Assembly: GCF_949298305.1 (NCBI RefSeq)
Contig: NZ_CASFWU010000125.1
Span: 1 to 6,327, forward strand
DNA: 6,327 bases
DNA from: an uncultured Bacteroides sp.
GTDB taxonomy: Bacteria > Bacteroidota > Bacteroidia > Bacteroidales > Bacteroidaceae
Direction: 5' to 3'
Every line of letters begins with the position of its first letter. The first letter of the stretch is position 1. Positions 1 to 6,181 of the stretch are shown here, one piece after another. The notes beneath the pieces are model-generated. The model did no database searches. It had not been told where the DNA came from and saw nothing but the letters and a program-made list of their open reading frames with translations. The translations under genes were made by a program, and so were the position numbers.

Positions 1-221
1 AATAAATCATTTTCAAATCAAAAAATCAATGAACGCTTATATTTGATTTAAAATTAATCGTTTAACTACAGTGATGTAATTTTTATCGCACCACTAATAC
101 TTCATAATCATAAATAATATACAGTTTAACAATATAATTCATTTCATAATCGCATCATTATTTCTCATCCATTCCACCCGTTTTCTTCCGTCTTCACAAA
201 AACAGCTTGGGGTAAGGCTTT
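1..221. other. AT-rich non-coding left edge
   Basis: No convincing gene is visible here. The stretch is strongly AT-rich and follows the stop codon of the DUF5119 lipoprotein gene, which reads leftward. No hairpin with a following T-run marks a terminator for that gene, and no TAnnTTTG box is present on the minus strand, so transcription may continue into the next gene beyond the window. A short inverted repeat, AAATCAAA at 15-22 and TTTGATTT at 42-49, is present but is expected by chance in such AT-rich DNA. This is probably the spacer or leader before the next gene of the locus. Confidence 0.6.
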
Positions 222-1313
222 CTATTTCAATGGCAACGGGATGTCCACCCACTCGCCCCAACCGTCCACACTGACATCAAATCCGCCAGAGCCTTCCTTA
301 CCATCTTCGTCGGAGACCTCGACGCCGGTGACCTGAATGACCCCGCCACGGGGCTGAGCATTGAGCTGGTCGGTGACATCGAAATTGTAGTTGAGCATCT
401 TACCATTCTTAAGCCGTACTTCCAGATTCAGGGTGTACCGAGCGGATGAGCCGTCAGCACGGGTATAGTAGTCGGCAGAATGGTTAGGAACACCGAAAGC
501 GTTCATTCTGGCTTCTATTCCCCAATCGGTAAGTGAAGCATCGAAAAGAACAGTCGCGGCATTGTCGCCCGTATGTCCGTCCATCAGGTAGACACTCTCG
601 GCCATGCCGGCCAAAGCACCGCGCGCCAGAGCAACGTATTGCAGACCGGCCTCGAAACGATAGCGTATATAATAGGTATAAGTGAGGGGGCGCATCTGTA
701 CGGGAAGATTCACAGTCTCCAACGTAAGCCGGGCAGTATAGCCCTTGCGGAAAGAGCCATAAAGTTGGTCGGGCTGGTTGACGGTACGCTCGCCGGAGTG
801 CAAGACAGGCAAACTGGAACGGGTAACAGTGCGTGTGGTTGCAGAGGCCGATGCCAAGTGGGTGATGTCGCTGAAAACAATGTACTCGGTGTCATTGTTG
901 TAGAACATCAGGTCGTGCGTTCCCTCGGGCATATAGAAACGCCCGCCTTCCCGAGGCAGGTTACCCTCGGAATGGGAACCTGCTTCAGGATAAACGATGG
1001 CACGGATACCCTCTGCTGCCTTCGGACGGAAATCGTCGTACTTGTAAGGCCAATGAACCGGCCACGACTCCGGCCACTTCAGGTCGTAAGGACGTTCCCA
1101 CTCCAATTCCCATTCGGCAACGACATTCACCTTTACGCCCGCAGAATGAGAGTCATGATCGTAGCAGAGGTCCTTACGGCAAGACGCCAGCAGCACTACA
1201 GCCAACAGACAAGAAGGCAAGTGTGCTGCCACCCTGTGTGAAGCAGCAAGCAGTCGGATATAGGATATCCGCAAATTAATGAGTGTTGTTTGTATGTTTG
1301 CTCTATCTCTCAT
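222..1313 (-). CDS. DUF5119 family lipoprotein
   Basis: The protein is 363 aa and is predicted to be an exported lipoprotein. A hydrophobic stretch (residues 33-44) ends in a lipobox, LLAS before Cys45, followed by RKDLCYDHD, a start of the mature protein typical of the family as I recognise it. Other family-like segments are YNNDTEYIVF (139-148), LTDWG (261-265) and the C-terminal GGFDVSVDGWGEWVDIPL (343-360). The function of DUF5119 is not established. Its usual neighbours are DUF3575 and fimbrillin-like proteins, so a role in assembling or anchoring a surface fibre is inferred. The N-terminus is unusually long: about 30 residues precede the hydrophobic core, and an alternative GTG start at codon 28 (1230-1232) would shorten it but leave few positive charges. 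Residues 68-88 are rich in tryptophan (W68, W72, W80, W84, W88). No good promoter lies directly upstream, so expression depends on read-through from the DUF3575 gene or on the inverted-repeat element between them. The family call is fairly secure, the start less so. Confidence 0.87.
   Translation of the reverse strand: MRDRANIQTTLINLRISYIRLLAASHRVAAHLPSCLLAVVLLASCRKDLCYDHDSHSAGVKVNVVAEWELEWERPYDLKWPESWPVHWPYKYDDFRPKAAEGIRAIVYPEAGSHSEGNLPREGGRFYMPEGTHDLMFYNNDTEYIVFSDITHLASASATTRTVTRSSLPVLHSGERTVNQPDQLYGSFRKGYTARLTLETVNLPVQMRPLTYTYYIRYRFEAGLQYVALARGALAGMAESVYLMDGHTGDNAATVLFDASLTDWGIEARMNAFGVPNHSADYYTRADGSSARYTLNLEVRLKNGKMLNYNFDVTDQLNAQPRGGVIQVTGVEVSDEDGKEGSGGFDVSVDGWGEWVDIPLPLK
1255..1271. repeat. 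7-base perfect hairpin near lipoprotein start
   Basis: CGGATAT (1255-1261) and ATATCCG (1265-1271) form perfect arms with a 3-base loop. The hairpin lies within the first codons of the DUF5119 gene if translation starts at 1313, or about 23 bases upstream of the alternative GTG start at 1232. In the second case it would be a leader hairpin able to affect ribosome access. It may also be chance. Confidence 0.4.
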
Positions 1314-1427
1314 TCATTTCTGTTAAGAAAAAAACTTAGTCACTCTTCAAATCCATCAGCGTGCGACAGGCTGTTTCTTTCTTCTCTCATTATTTACTCA
1401 AGTTTCGGTTTTAATATTCATTGGGTA

Positions 1428-1448
1428 GTTAAGAAGTTAAAGAGTTAA
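1428..1448 (+). repeat. GTTAA direct repeats, period 8
   Basis: GTTAA occurs at 1428-1432, 1436-1440 and 1444-1448, an exact 8-base spacing, inside the left half of the inverted-repeat element. Its complement (TTAAC-like) recurs in the right half, which gives the whole element a loosely palindromic interior. It could be a clustered regulator-binding site or simple repeat DNA. Confidence 0.6.
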
Positions 1449-1486
1449 GCCGATACTTTGTAAACCATTTATTTTCTATTGGCCTT

Positions 1487-1543
1487 TAACTCCTCAGCCC
1501 GACTAAAGGCGGGCGATAACTCCTACTAATTCCCTTAACTCCT
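1487..1543 (+). repeat. Three TAACTCCT repeats in element interior
   Basis: TAACTCCT occurs three times, at 1487-1494, 1517-1524 and 1536-1543. On the opposite strand this reads AGGAGTTA, which echoes the GTTAA series in the left half of the same element. Between the first two copies is a short hairpin, GCCCG (1497-1501) with CGGGC (1510-1514). The hairpin lacks a following T-run, so it is not a convincing terminator. Confidence 0.6.
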
Positions 1544-1574
1544 TCAAGTTCCGGCAAAACCGAAACTTGAGTAA

Positions 1575-1701
1575 TTTATTCTTGTTTTGACTCAAACCAC
1601 ACAAGCCGTTTTCCTGACTGGTTGTCAAAGAGTCAAACCGGCACTTCGGCAAAAGGTACCCGTCAAACCTCTCGGCTTTATCCCCTGAGAGTTCAGTATT
1701 T
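1575..1701. other. Non-coding spacer after DUF3575 gene
   Basis: This spacer lies between the DUF3575 stop codon and the inverted-repeat element. It holds a modest inverted repeat, TTTGACTC (1586-1593) with GAGTCAAA (1630-1637). No strong rho-independent terminator is seen on the minus strand, so read-through from the DUF3575 gene toward the DUF5119 gene is possible. Open frames crossing it do not resemble known proteins. Confidence 0.5.
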
Positions 1702-2964
1702 TCAGAGACGGCACGATTGCAGTCTTTTCCGCATCGGCACATTCCAAACGAAAGCGAACTTCAGCTTCAGAGGACCGAAGAAATTGGTACGACTGGTCTG
1801 CTGATATACGTAATGCCCATCAATGGGCAGGTATTCCTCATACTTGGTGGTCATAAAACCTATCCCGACCCCGGCCTCAAAGGCGAACTGCCTGCCGACA
1901 GGAAACTGGTAGCCGTAGCCGATGCCCACGAGACCGCCCTCGCCCTTATAGCCTCGGCCGCCATTCTCCAGGTCATACCATCCTCCACCGCCGAAGAGAC
2001 CCACGTAGTGTCCGCGACGGTATCCTTGTGGACGGAACCAGTAACGCACCTCGGGAATGATGGTGGCCAGCTGGTAATACCAGTGCTCGCTGTCGCGATG
2101 CCACCAGGCCATATTCCCCTCAAGAGCGGTAGACCAACGTTCGTTGATGCGATATTCAATCTCGAGCGAGGGCATCAAAGCCAAGTCATACACCAGGTTG
2201 GTCTTGACATACCACCGAGAGGGTATCCACTGAGTGCCGGCTGAGCAGCTTGCAGACGCTTCCTTTCCAGAGGATGCAGTCGTGAAAGCCATCGGCACGG
2301 GCTGAAGCCCGGAAGCGGCCTCATCCAGCAGCTCAGACAAAGGTTCTTCGTCATATACTGTCACATGAACGGCTACAGTCGCCGCTCTGAGTTTATACAT
2401 GTGATGTTCCAATAAATAAGCATAGGTTTGCTTCATACGCTTGAGCCGACGTTCCTTCTCTTCGGGCGGAAGAGCGGCATCGAGCAGGCGGATTACCTCT
2501 TCCTGCCCAGGGACCAGCATATCCTGCTCAACCAAGTGACGGAGCGTAACCCAGTCCTCGCCCTGCGGAACGAGTACAACAACTTCGTCCGGTATCTGGG
2601 GGAAACGCCCACGGATATAGTCATACACGCTCTTACCACGCTTTACAGAAAGATTGTAATTGAAACGCGTATTACCGTCCGGCGAAGAGGAGGAGGCTAT
2701 GACAACAGAGTCAATCGTGACCTCTGTGTCGGACAACAACTGCTCCAATGCAACCGTCATCTCGTTCATTACACTTCCGTTATATCTAAAAGCAGCATCA
2801 ATGTCGCTTCCATTTATATCATACAGGACCGTATACGAGTGATGCGGCTGCCTGATACAAATTTGCTGTGCGAACAAGGCCGTACTGCCGACGCCACCAC
2901 ACAGCATCACCCAAGCCATCAGCCAAGAAATCAGTTGTCCCTTCATGGAGTATCTGCAAACCAT
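1702..2964 (-). CDS. OmpA-like/DUF3575 outer-membrane protein
   Basis: The protein is 420 aa. A signal peptide is evident (hydrophobic residues about 11-31, probable cleavage after ALFA near residue 32). Residues about 43-125 look like an OmpA C-terminal-type domain: SSSSPDGNTRFNYNLSVKRGKSV (91-113) matches the conserved loop-helix, with Arg109 at the place of the conserved arginine. The aspartate that binds peptidoglycan in E. coli OmpA appears to be replaced by Ser94, as in many Bacteroidetes members with SPEG/SPDG-type loops. Residues about 248-410 are a DUF3575 beta-barrel (RWYVKTNLVYDLALMPSLEI, EVRYWF, GYGYQFPVG) with alternating aromatic strands and several glycine-rich turns. It is predicted to sit in the outer membrane. 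DUF3575 proteins accompany fimbrillin-like operons, so a part in fibre export or anchoring is likely but unproven. Met7 (2946) is a plausible alternative start with a more compact signal peptide; the A-rich sequence before 2964 favours the longer form. It has its own promoter-like box and shares an upstream box with the gene at 4316-3147. Confidence 0.88.
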   Translation of the reverse strand: MVCRYSMKGQLISWLMAWVMLCGGVGSTALFAQQICIRQPHHSYTVLYDINGSDIDAAFRYNGSVMNEMTVALEQLLSDTEVTIDSVVIASSSSPDGNTRFNYNLSVKRGKSVYDYIRGRFPQIPDEVVVLVPQGEDWVTLRHLVEQDMLVPGQEEVIRLLDAALPPEEKERRLKRMKQTYAYLLEHHMYKLRAATVAVHVTVYDEEPLSELLDEAASGLQPVPMAFTTASSGKEASASCSAGTQWIPSRWYVKTNLVYDLALMPSLEIEYRINERWSTALEGNMAWWHRDSEHWYYQLATIIPEVRYWFRPQGYRRGHYVGLFGGGGWYDLENGGRGYKGEGGLVGIGYGYQFPVGRQFAFEAGVGIGFMTTKYEEYLPIDGHYVYQQTSRTNFFGPLKLKFAFVWNVPMRKRLQSCRL

Positions 2965-3072
2965 TTTCTTTACACTCTTTACTCAAAACAACAAAGCCAA
3001 ATCAAAAAGAAGCAACATCCATGTACTTTTCCTGTCCGGCTTTCATTAACAACATAAGAAAAATGCCCGCCA

Positions 3073-3099
3073 CATACCGGATTGAGCATATACGGTATG
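3073..3099. promoter_or_regulatory. Palindrome over DUF3575 transcription start
   Basis: CATACCG (3073-3079) and CGGTATG (3093-3099) are perfect inverted arms separated by 13 bases, so the half-site centres are 20 bases apart, about two helical turns. On the minus strand the palindrome starts one base after the -7 box at 3101-3108 and therefore covers the expected start of transcription. It could be a repressor operator or a hairpin at the 5' end of the mRNA. The palindrome is seen; the role is inferred. Confidence 0.5.
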
Positions 3100-3100
3100 A

Positions 3101-3108
3101 CAAAAATA
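3101..3108 (-). promoter_or_regulatory. -7 box for DUF3575 gene
   Basis: On the minus strand this reads TATTTTTG, an exact match to the Bacteroides primary-sigma -7 consensus TAnnTTTG. No TTTG-like -33 element lies 19-21 bases upstream, which would fit a promoter that needs an activator. The predicted leader is about 130 bases long to the start at 2964. Confidence 0.55.
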
Positions 3109-3132
3109 CCCAATACCCCACGATGGATTGTG

Positions 3133-3163
3133 TCATTTTCACAAAATCACTGTTCCAAATCAT
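3133..3163 (-). promoter_or_regulatory. Shared 31-base box, copy A
   Basis: This stretch matches 4394-4424 at 26 of 31 positions, with differences at repeat positions 13, 14, 19, 22 and 29. It overlaps the last codons and the stop of the seven-helix regulator gene and ends 24 bases upstream of the -7 box at 3101-3108. Such a position abuts the -33 region and suits an AraC-type activator. The probable ligand is one of the two regulators encoded just upstream. Confidence 0.55.
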
Positions 3164-4316
3164 CAATAAAGCCCCCTCCAGCTGCCATTGAGGACGCACG
3201 AGCACATATATAGTCTGTTGGAGAGACTCCCGTGTACTTTTTGAAACTACGCAAAGCTGTTTCGCGTGATCGGAACCCTACGCTGAAAAAAACATCCTGT
3301 ACATTGACCCTCTTGCCCGAATCAACGATTTTCAGGCATTCAGTGACGCGACGGCGGTTTAGCATATCTGAAAAATTCTTATAACCCGCCTCTTGTATGG
3401 CCCTGGACAGATAACTGCGATTGGTGTGCAGGAGCAGCGCAAGACTCGGCAGGGTAAGGTCCGGGTTACGCCATACCTGCTCTTCATCCATCAGCACCGC
3501 CAGTCTCCCGATAAGCGGATTGCCCTCCCTGACCTCTTCAGGGACCTCTGTCCGAAGCGTCTCAACAGGCAGAACCGATTCCGGTATCTTATGAGGCGCT
3601 TTGAATCGGATGAACACCTCCTGATAGGTAGCGGATACAGCCACAACTATACCAGCCAGGATATGAAGGCTGCTGAAAAGGGAAGAACCCGTAAGGATGA
3701 ACAGCATGAACAAGACACCTATCAACTGTATCTTTATGGTGTAAACAAGTATCCAGCGATTGTAGACACGGCTCTTCATACTGTTATAAGGGATAAAAAG
3801 CAACAGGACTGAATACAAGGGAATGACCACAAGCATGACCCCTACCCTCAGCCATACGTTGAACTCGCCGATGTACACCCACACCTCCTGAAAAGACTCC
3901 AACTCACGGAAATAAGGCCGCCCCGCCAGCACTGCCACTACAACCAGCATGCCCGGAAGGAAAAGCCGCAGCGCCCGCTTCCAGGTAAGCCAACCGGCAT
4001 TGATAGCTTCCATGGGATACAAATAAAGCATCAGGAGGGACAAAAGTCCTCCACTGATATTCTCAACGGGAAGAATGCGCCCCGCAATGGGACGCCCCAA
4101 CTCCACAGCCACCAAACGGGTCAGAAACGCCAGGCTGGCCACAAACCAGGTGTAACAAAGATAACGCCGTGAACGGTCGCCCTCGTGCCGACGTAACCAC
4201 AAAAGCACCCCACACAGGAAAAAAACACAAACGCCCCAACTGAGTATAATCTTCAGTCCACTCATACAACTATCCATCATTGACACACTAATCCAAATAT
4301 CTGCCCGAAAAGGCAT
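3147..4316 (-). CDS. Seven-helix membrane AraC-type regulator
   Basis: The protein is 389 aa. Seven hydrophobic segments can be drawn at about residues 20-41, 53-71, 88-106, 116-133, 156-175, 188-208 and 214-232. They are followed by a linker (about 238-280) and a C-terminal AraC/XylS-type domain with two helix-turn-helix units (about 285-372). The domain is marked by LTLPSLALLLHTNRSYLSRA (287-306), the FSVGFRSRETALRSFKKYTG core (344-363) and the SPTDYI end (365-370). It should sit in the inner membrane and bind DNA from the cytoplasmic side, with the membrane part as sensor; the signal is unknown. Met13, Met14 or Met18 are possible later starts, since the first helix begins near residue 20. 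An AGAGGAAG stretch just before 4316 and a promoter-like box at 4361-4368 support the longer form. It lies 131 bases after the TPR regulator and 182 bases before the DUF3575 gene, in the same direction. Its upstream region shares a 31-base box with the DUF3575 promoter, suggesting autoregulation or joint control. Confidence 0.87.
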   Translation of the reverse strand: MPFRADIWISVSMMDSCMSGLKIILSWGVCVFFLCGVLLWLRRHEGDRSRRYLCYTWFVASLAFLTRLVAVELGRPIAGRILPVENISGGLLSLLMLYLYPMEAINAGWLTWKRALRLFLPGMLVVVAVLAGRPYFRELESFQEVWVYIGEFNVWLRVGVMLVVIPLYSVLLLFIPYNSMKSRVYNRWILVYTIKIQLIGVLFMLFILTGSSLFSSLHILAGIVVAVSATYQEVFIRFKAPHKIPESVLPVETLRTEVPEEVREGNPLIGRLAVLMDEEQVWRNPDLTLPSLALLLHTNRSYLSRAIQEAGYKNFSDMLNRRRVTECLKIVDSGKRVNVQDVFFSVGFRSRETALRSFKKYTGVSPTDYICARASSMAAGGGFIDDLEQ

Positions 4317-4360
4317 ACTTCCTCTTCAGCAGCCATTAAAGCACGTATTACAAAATGGAA

Positions 4361-4368
4361 CTAAATTA
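4361..4368 (-). promoter_or_regulatory. -7-like box for seven-helix regulator
   Basis: On the minus strand this reads TAATTTAG, 5 of the 6 fixed positions of TAnnTTTG. It lies 25 bases downstream of box copy B, nearly the same distance as between box copy A and its -7 box, and about 45 bases before the start codon at 4316. Taken alone it would be weak; the matched spacing is what supports it. Confidence 0.4.
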
Positions 4369-4393
4369 AGAGTTTACCGCATATACAGCAGTT

Positions 4394-4424
4394 TCATTTT
4401 CACAATTTCACAGTACCAAATAAT
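4394..4424 (-). promoter_or_regulatory. Shared 31-base box, copy B
   Basis: This is the second copy of the box at 3133-3163, with 26 of 31 identical bases, and it lies entirely between genes. On the plus strand it contains TTTCACA followed one base later by another TTTCACA (8-base period), a layout suited to a two-headed AraC-type domain. It is upstream of the seven-helix regulator gene and downstream of the TPR regulator gene. Confidence 0.55.
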
Positions 4425-4447
4425 ACATATCCGACAAAATGATACAA

Positions 4448-6139
4448 TCAAAACGCCTTTCGTTCCAGAAACTGTTTGGGAGTAAGCCCGGTGACCCGTT
4501 TGAACTGGCGGTAGAAAGAAGTCCGCGAGCCAAAGCCTGCCTGCTCGTAAATGTCATCCATGTTACCGACCTTGCCGCTTTCCATTAACAGAATGACATA
4601 GTTCACACGATACTCAGCCAGCCAAACGCTGAAACTGGTCCCCGTCATGCGGTTGATAGCCGTAGAAAGATGAGTGCGATTGGTGGCAATCCATTTGGCA
4701 AGCGACACGATGGTCAGGTCCGGGTCAAGGAACGGCCTTTCGCGCTCCATAACGACAAGTGCCCGGTAATACAGATTCCGATAGAACTCTTCCTCATCCT
4801 CCTCGCCGGAAACGGCATCATCCGGAATCTGCCCAGCCGGTTCTTCCTCTTCCGTATGAAGCGGAAGCTGAGAGGGGGAAACCGAATGGTCTATCAGATA
4901 GTTGTTTATTTCCCGCCACTCGACATAGCGCCTCATCAATGCCTCAAACAGGGTACGAATCTGCCGTTTCTTGTTCCGCCAATAAACAATTCCTCCTATC
5001 ACCAGCACCACCAACAATACGACGACCAAAATCAGTATGACTATTTCCATCTGGCGTTTGAGCAGCAACCCCTTATTCTGTACAATCTGCTTTTCCTTAC
5101 CCGCCACATCCAGCTCGACCGAATAATAGGCCAGCAAGCCGTTCATCTGATAGTCATAATACTGTTCGCTGACCGTTTTATAGACAGGCAAGAGCTCTAA
5201 TATCCTTTCATTTTCACCTTTATCAAGATAGAAATCCATAAGAGGAGCGACGACCTCAAACATCTGATGAGCTGCCGGCTTGGCAACAACCAGCTTCTTT
5301 GTTTCGTCGTAATAATGGATTGCCTGCTCATCGTTGCCGGCCAAATCGTAAGCACGTCCCAACCTCAAGCAGACCGACTCGAAAGAAATGGCCTGGTCTC
5401 TATAAGGGTAGTATTCGTCATACAGCCCCTGAAGCAATTCAATGGCCCGCCCCAGGGAATCGGGTGTTTCAGAAAGATACCAGCCTTTCAGAAAACGGGT
5501 ATAATACTGCACCGACTGATAAGACCCCGAAAGCATATCTTCTTTCTTCAACTGCAACTTGTCAATCATCGACATATAATACGCAGCCGAATCGTACTTC
5601 TCGGTGTACACCATGTGCATCGCCTTTGCCATGTAGGCATTGGCTTTTGAGAGAGCATCCGTCTGTTCCGAGCAAGAGAGTATCCTGTCAAACAAGGCAT
5701 TGGCCTCATCGTTCAGTTTCCAGTTCGAATAGACCAGTGCCAGCAAATTGGAAGCCCGGTTCAGGCAATCAATATCGCCCAACGAATCGGCTACAGCCAT
5801 ACCCCGATGAAGGCAGACAAGAGCTTTCTTCAAGTCATTGTTAGAAATGTAGACAGAAGCGGCAAGAGCATAGGAATGGGCCCACTGACGAACTTGACGG
5901 GGTTCCAGCAGAGAAGGGGACACCGAAGTCATATCGTCACACAGCGACAGGAAAGTATCCGGATTGCTGTTGGCAACCACCATATTGTTGACCACATAAC
6001 GATAGGCACTGTCAAAGTGCATCGATACGGTTTTTGCATCTGTCGAGACGCGGCTGTTCTGTTTACAAGAAGAGATAATGACACATGAAAATAAAAGAGC
6101 TATAAGCCAGAATATGCCATATAGATTTCCAGATTTCAT
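4448..6139 (-). CDS. TPR membrane sensor with AraC-type DNA-binding domain
   Basis: The protein is 563 aa from the start at 6139. The N-terminus is a signal-type helix ending in a lipobox-like IISS before Cys25. Residues about 40-350 form a helical, TPR-like region with motifs such as NDLKKALVCLHRGMAVADSL (101-120) and YDSAAYYMSMIDKL (182-195), predicted periplasmic. One strong transmembrane helix spans 365-387, followed by basic residues (RNKKRQ). A cytoplasmic linker contains an acidic patch (429-452). The C-terminal AraC-type domain (about 470-560) carries LTIVSLAKWIATNRTHLSTA (475-494) and AGFGSRTSFYRQFKRVTGLTPKQFL (534-558). It is likely a one-protein signalling device that senses something outside the inner membrane and acts on DNA. 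A longer frame opens at 6211, but that codon overlaps the -33 element of a good promoter, and the extra 24 residues would spoil the lipobox signal, so 6139 is chosen. It is first in the row of regulators and probably controls the genes to its left. Confidence 0.88.
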   Translation of the reverse strand: MKSGNLYGIFWLIALLFSCVIISSCKQNSRVSTDAKTVSMHFDSAYRYVVNNMVVANSNPDTFLSLCDDMTSVSPSLLEPRQVRQWAHSYALAASVYISNNDLKKALVCLHRGMAVADSLGDIDCLNRASNLLALVYSNWKLNDEANALFDRILSCSEQTDALSKANAYMAKAMHMVYTEKYDSAAYYMSMIDKLQLKKEDMLSGSYQSVQYYTRFLKGWYLSETPDSLGRAIELLQGLYDEYYPYRDQAISFESVCLRLGRAYDLAGNDEQAIHYYDETKKLVVAKPAAHQMFEVVAPLMDFYLDKGENERILELLPVYKTVSEQYYDYQMNGLLAYYSVELDVAGKEKQIVQNKGLLLKRQMEIVILILVVVLLVVLVIGGIVYWRNKKRQIRTLFEALMRRYVEWREINNYLIDHSVSPSQLPLHTEEEEPAGQIPDDAVSGEEDEEEFYRNLYYRALVVMERERPFLDPDLTIVSLAKWIATNRTHLSTAINRMTGTSFSVWLAEYRVNYVILLMESGKVGNMDDIYEQAGFGSRTSFYRQFKRVTGLTPKQFLERKAF

Positions 6140-6181
6140 AAGACTGTTTGTTTTGTTTGGGTGGTAAGATAATAGCTCTTG

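Larger units (their letters stand above)
1394..1574. repeat. 181-base element with perfect 19-base inverted repeats
   Basis: The left arm TTACTCAAGTTTCGGTTTT (1394-1412) is the exact reverse complement of 1556-1574, with 143 bases between. Outside the arms the match stops at once (1393/1575 mismatch, with only scattered matches beyond), so the boundary is sharp. The element lies 80 bases upstream of the DUF5119 start and downstream of the DUF3575 stop. Arm length, spacer length and position are those of the invertible promoter segments that drive phase variation of surface genes in Bacteroides. No recombinase gene is in the window. The alternative is a miniature foldback or dispersed repeat: the interior also carries related repeats in opposite orientation on its two sides. 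No exact target duplication flanks it. The inverted repeat is seen directly; its function is inference. Confidence 0.85.

Noticed and set aside
38..45. TATATTTG, an exact -7 consensus match on the plus strand
   Set aside because: It points toward the 3' end of the leftward DUF5119 gene with no rightward gene after it and no -33 element, in DNA so AT-rich that such a match is expected by chance.
193..206. TTCACAAAA and a few following bases resembling box copy A, downstream of the DUF5119 gene
   Set aside because: Only a short AT-rich core matches and no -7 box occurs about 24 bases downstream on the minus strand.
573..1241. A 222-codon rightward open frame opposite the DUF5119 gene
   Set aside because: It is antisense to a gene with a clear lipoprotein signal and family motifs; its product shows no domain or signal peptide and it lacks a promoter-like box.
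1340..1356. A partial resemblance to the 31-base box upstream of the DUF5119 start
   Set aside because: The match needs gaps and covers only about half the box; at the spacing of the other two copies the -7 box would fall on the start codon, where none is seen.
1390..1580. TTATT on both sides of the inverted-repeat element (1390-1394 and 1576-1580) as a target duplication
   Set aside because: The copies are not symmetrically placed against the repeat ends, and the flanks are too AT-rich for a 5-base match to mean much.
1503..1742. A 79-codon leftward open frame crossing the DUF3575 stop and part of the inverted-repeat element
   Set aside because: It is read in another frame over the end of the barrel gene and then through repeat DNA. 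The protein has no recognisable features and looks like a by-product of the repeats.
3002..3205. A 67-codon leftward open frame between the seven-helix regulator and the DUF3575 gene
   Set aside because: It overlaps the end of the regulator gene, spans the predicted promoter, palindrome and box, and matches no family I recognise.
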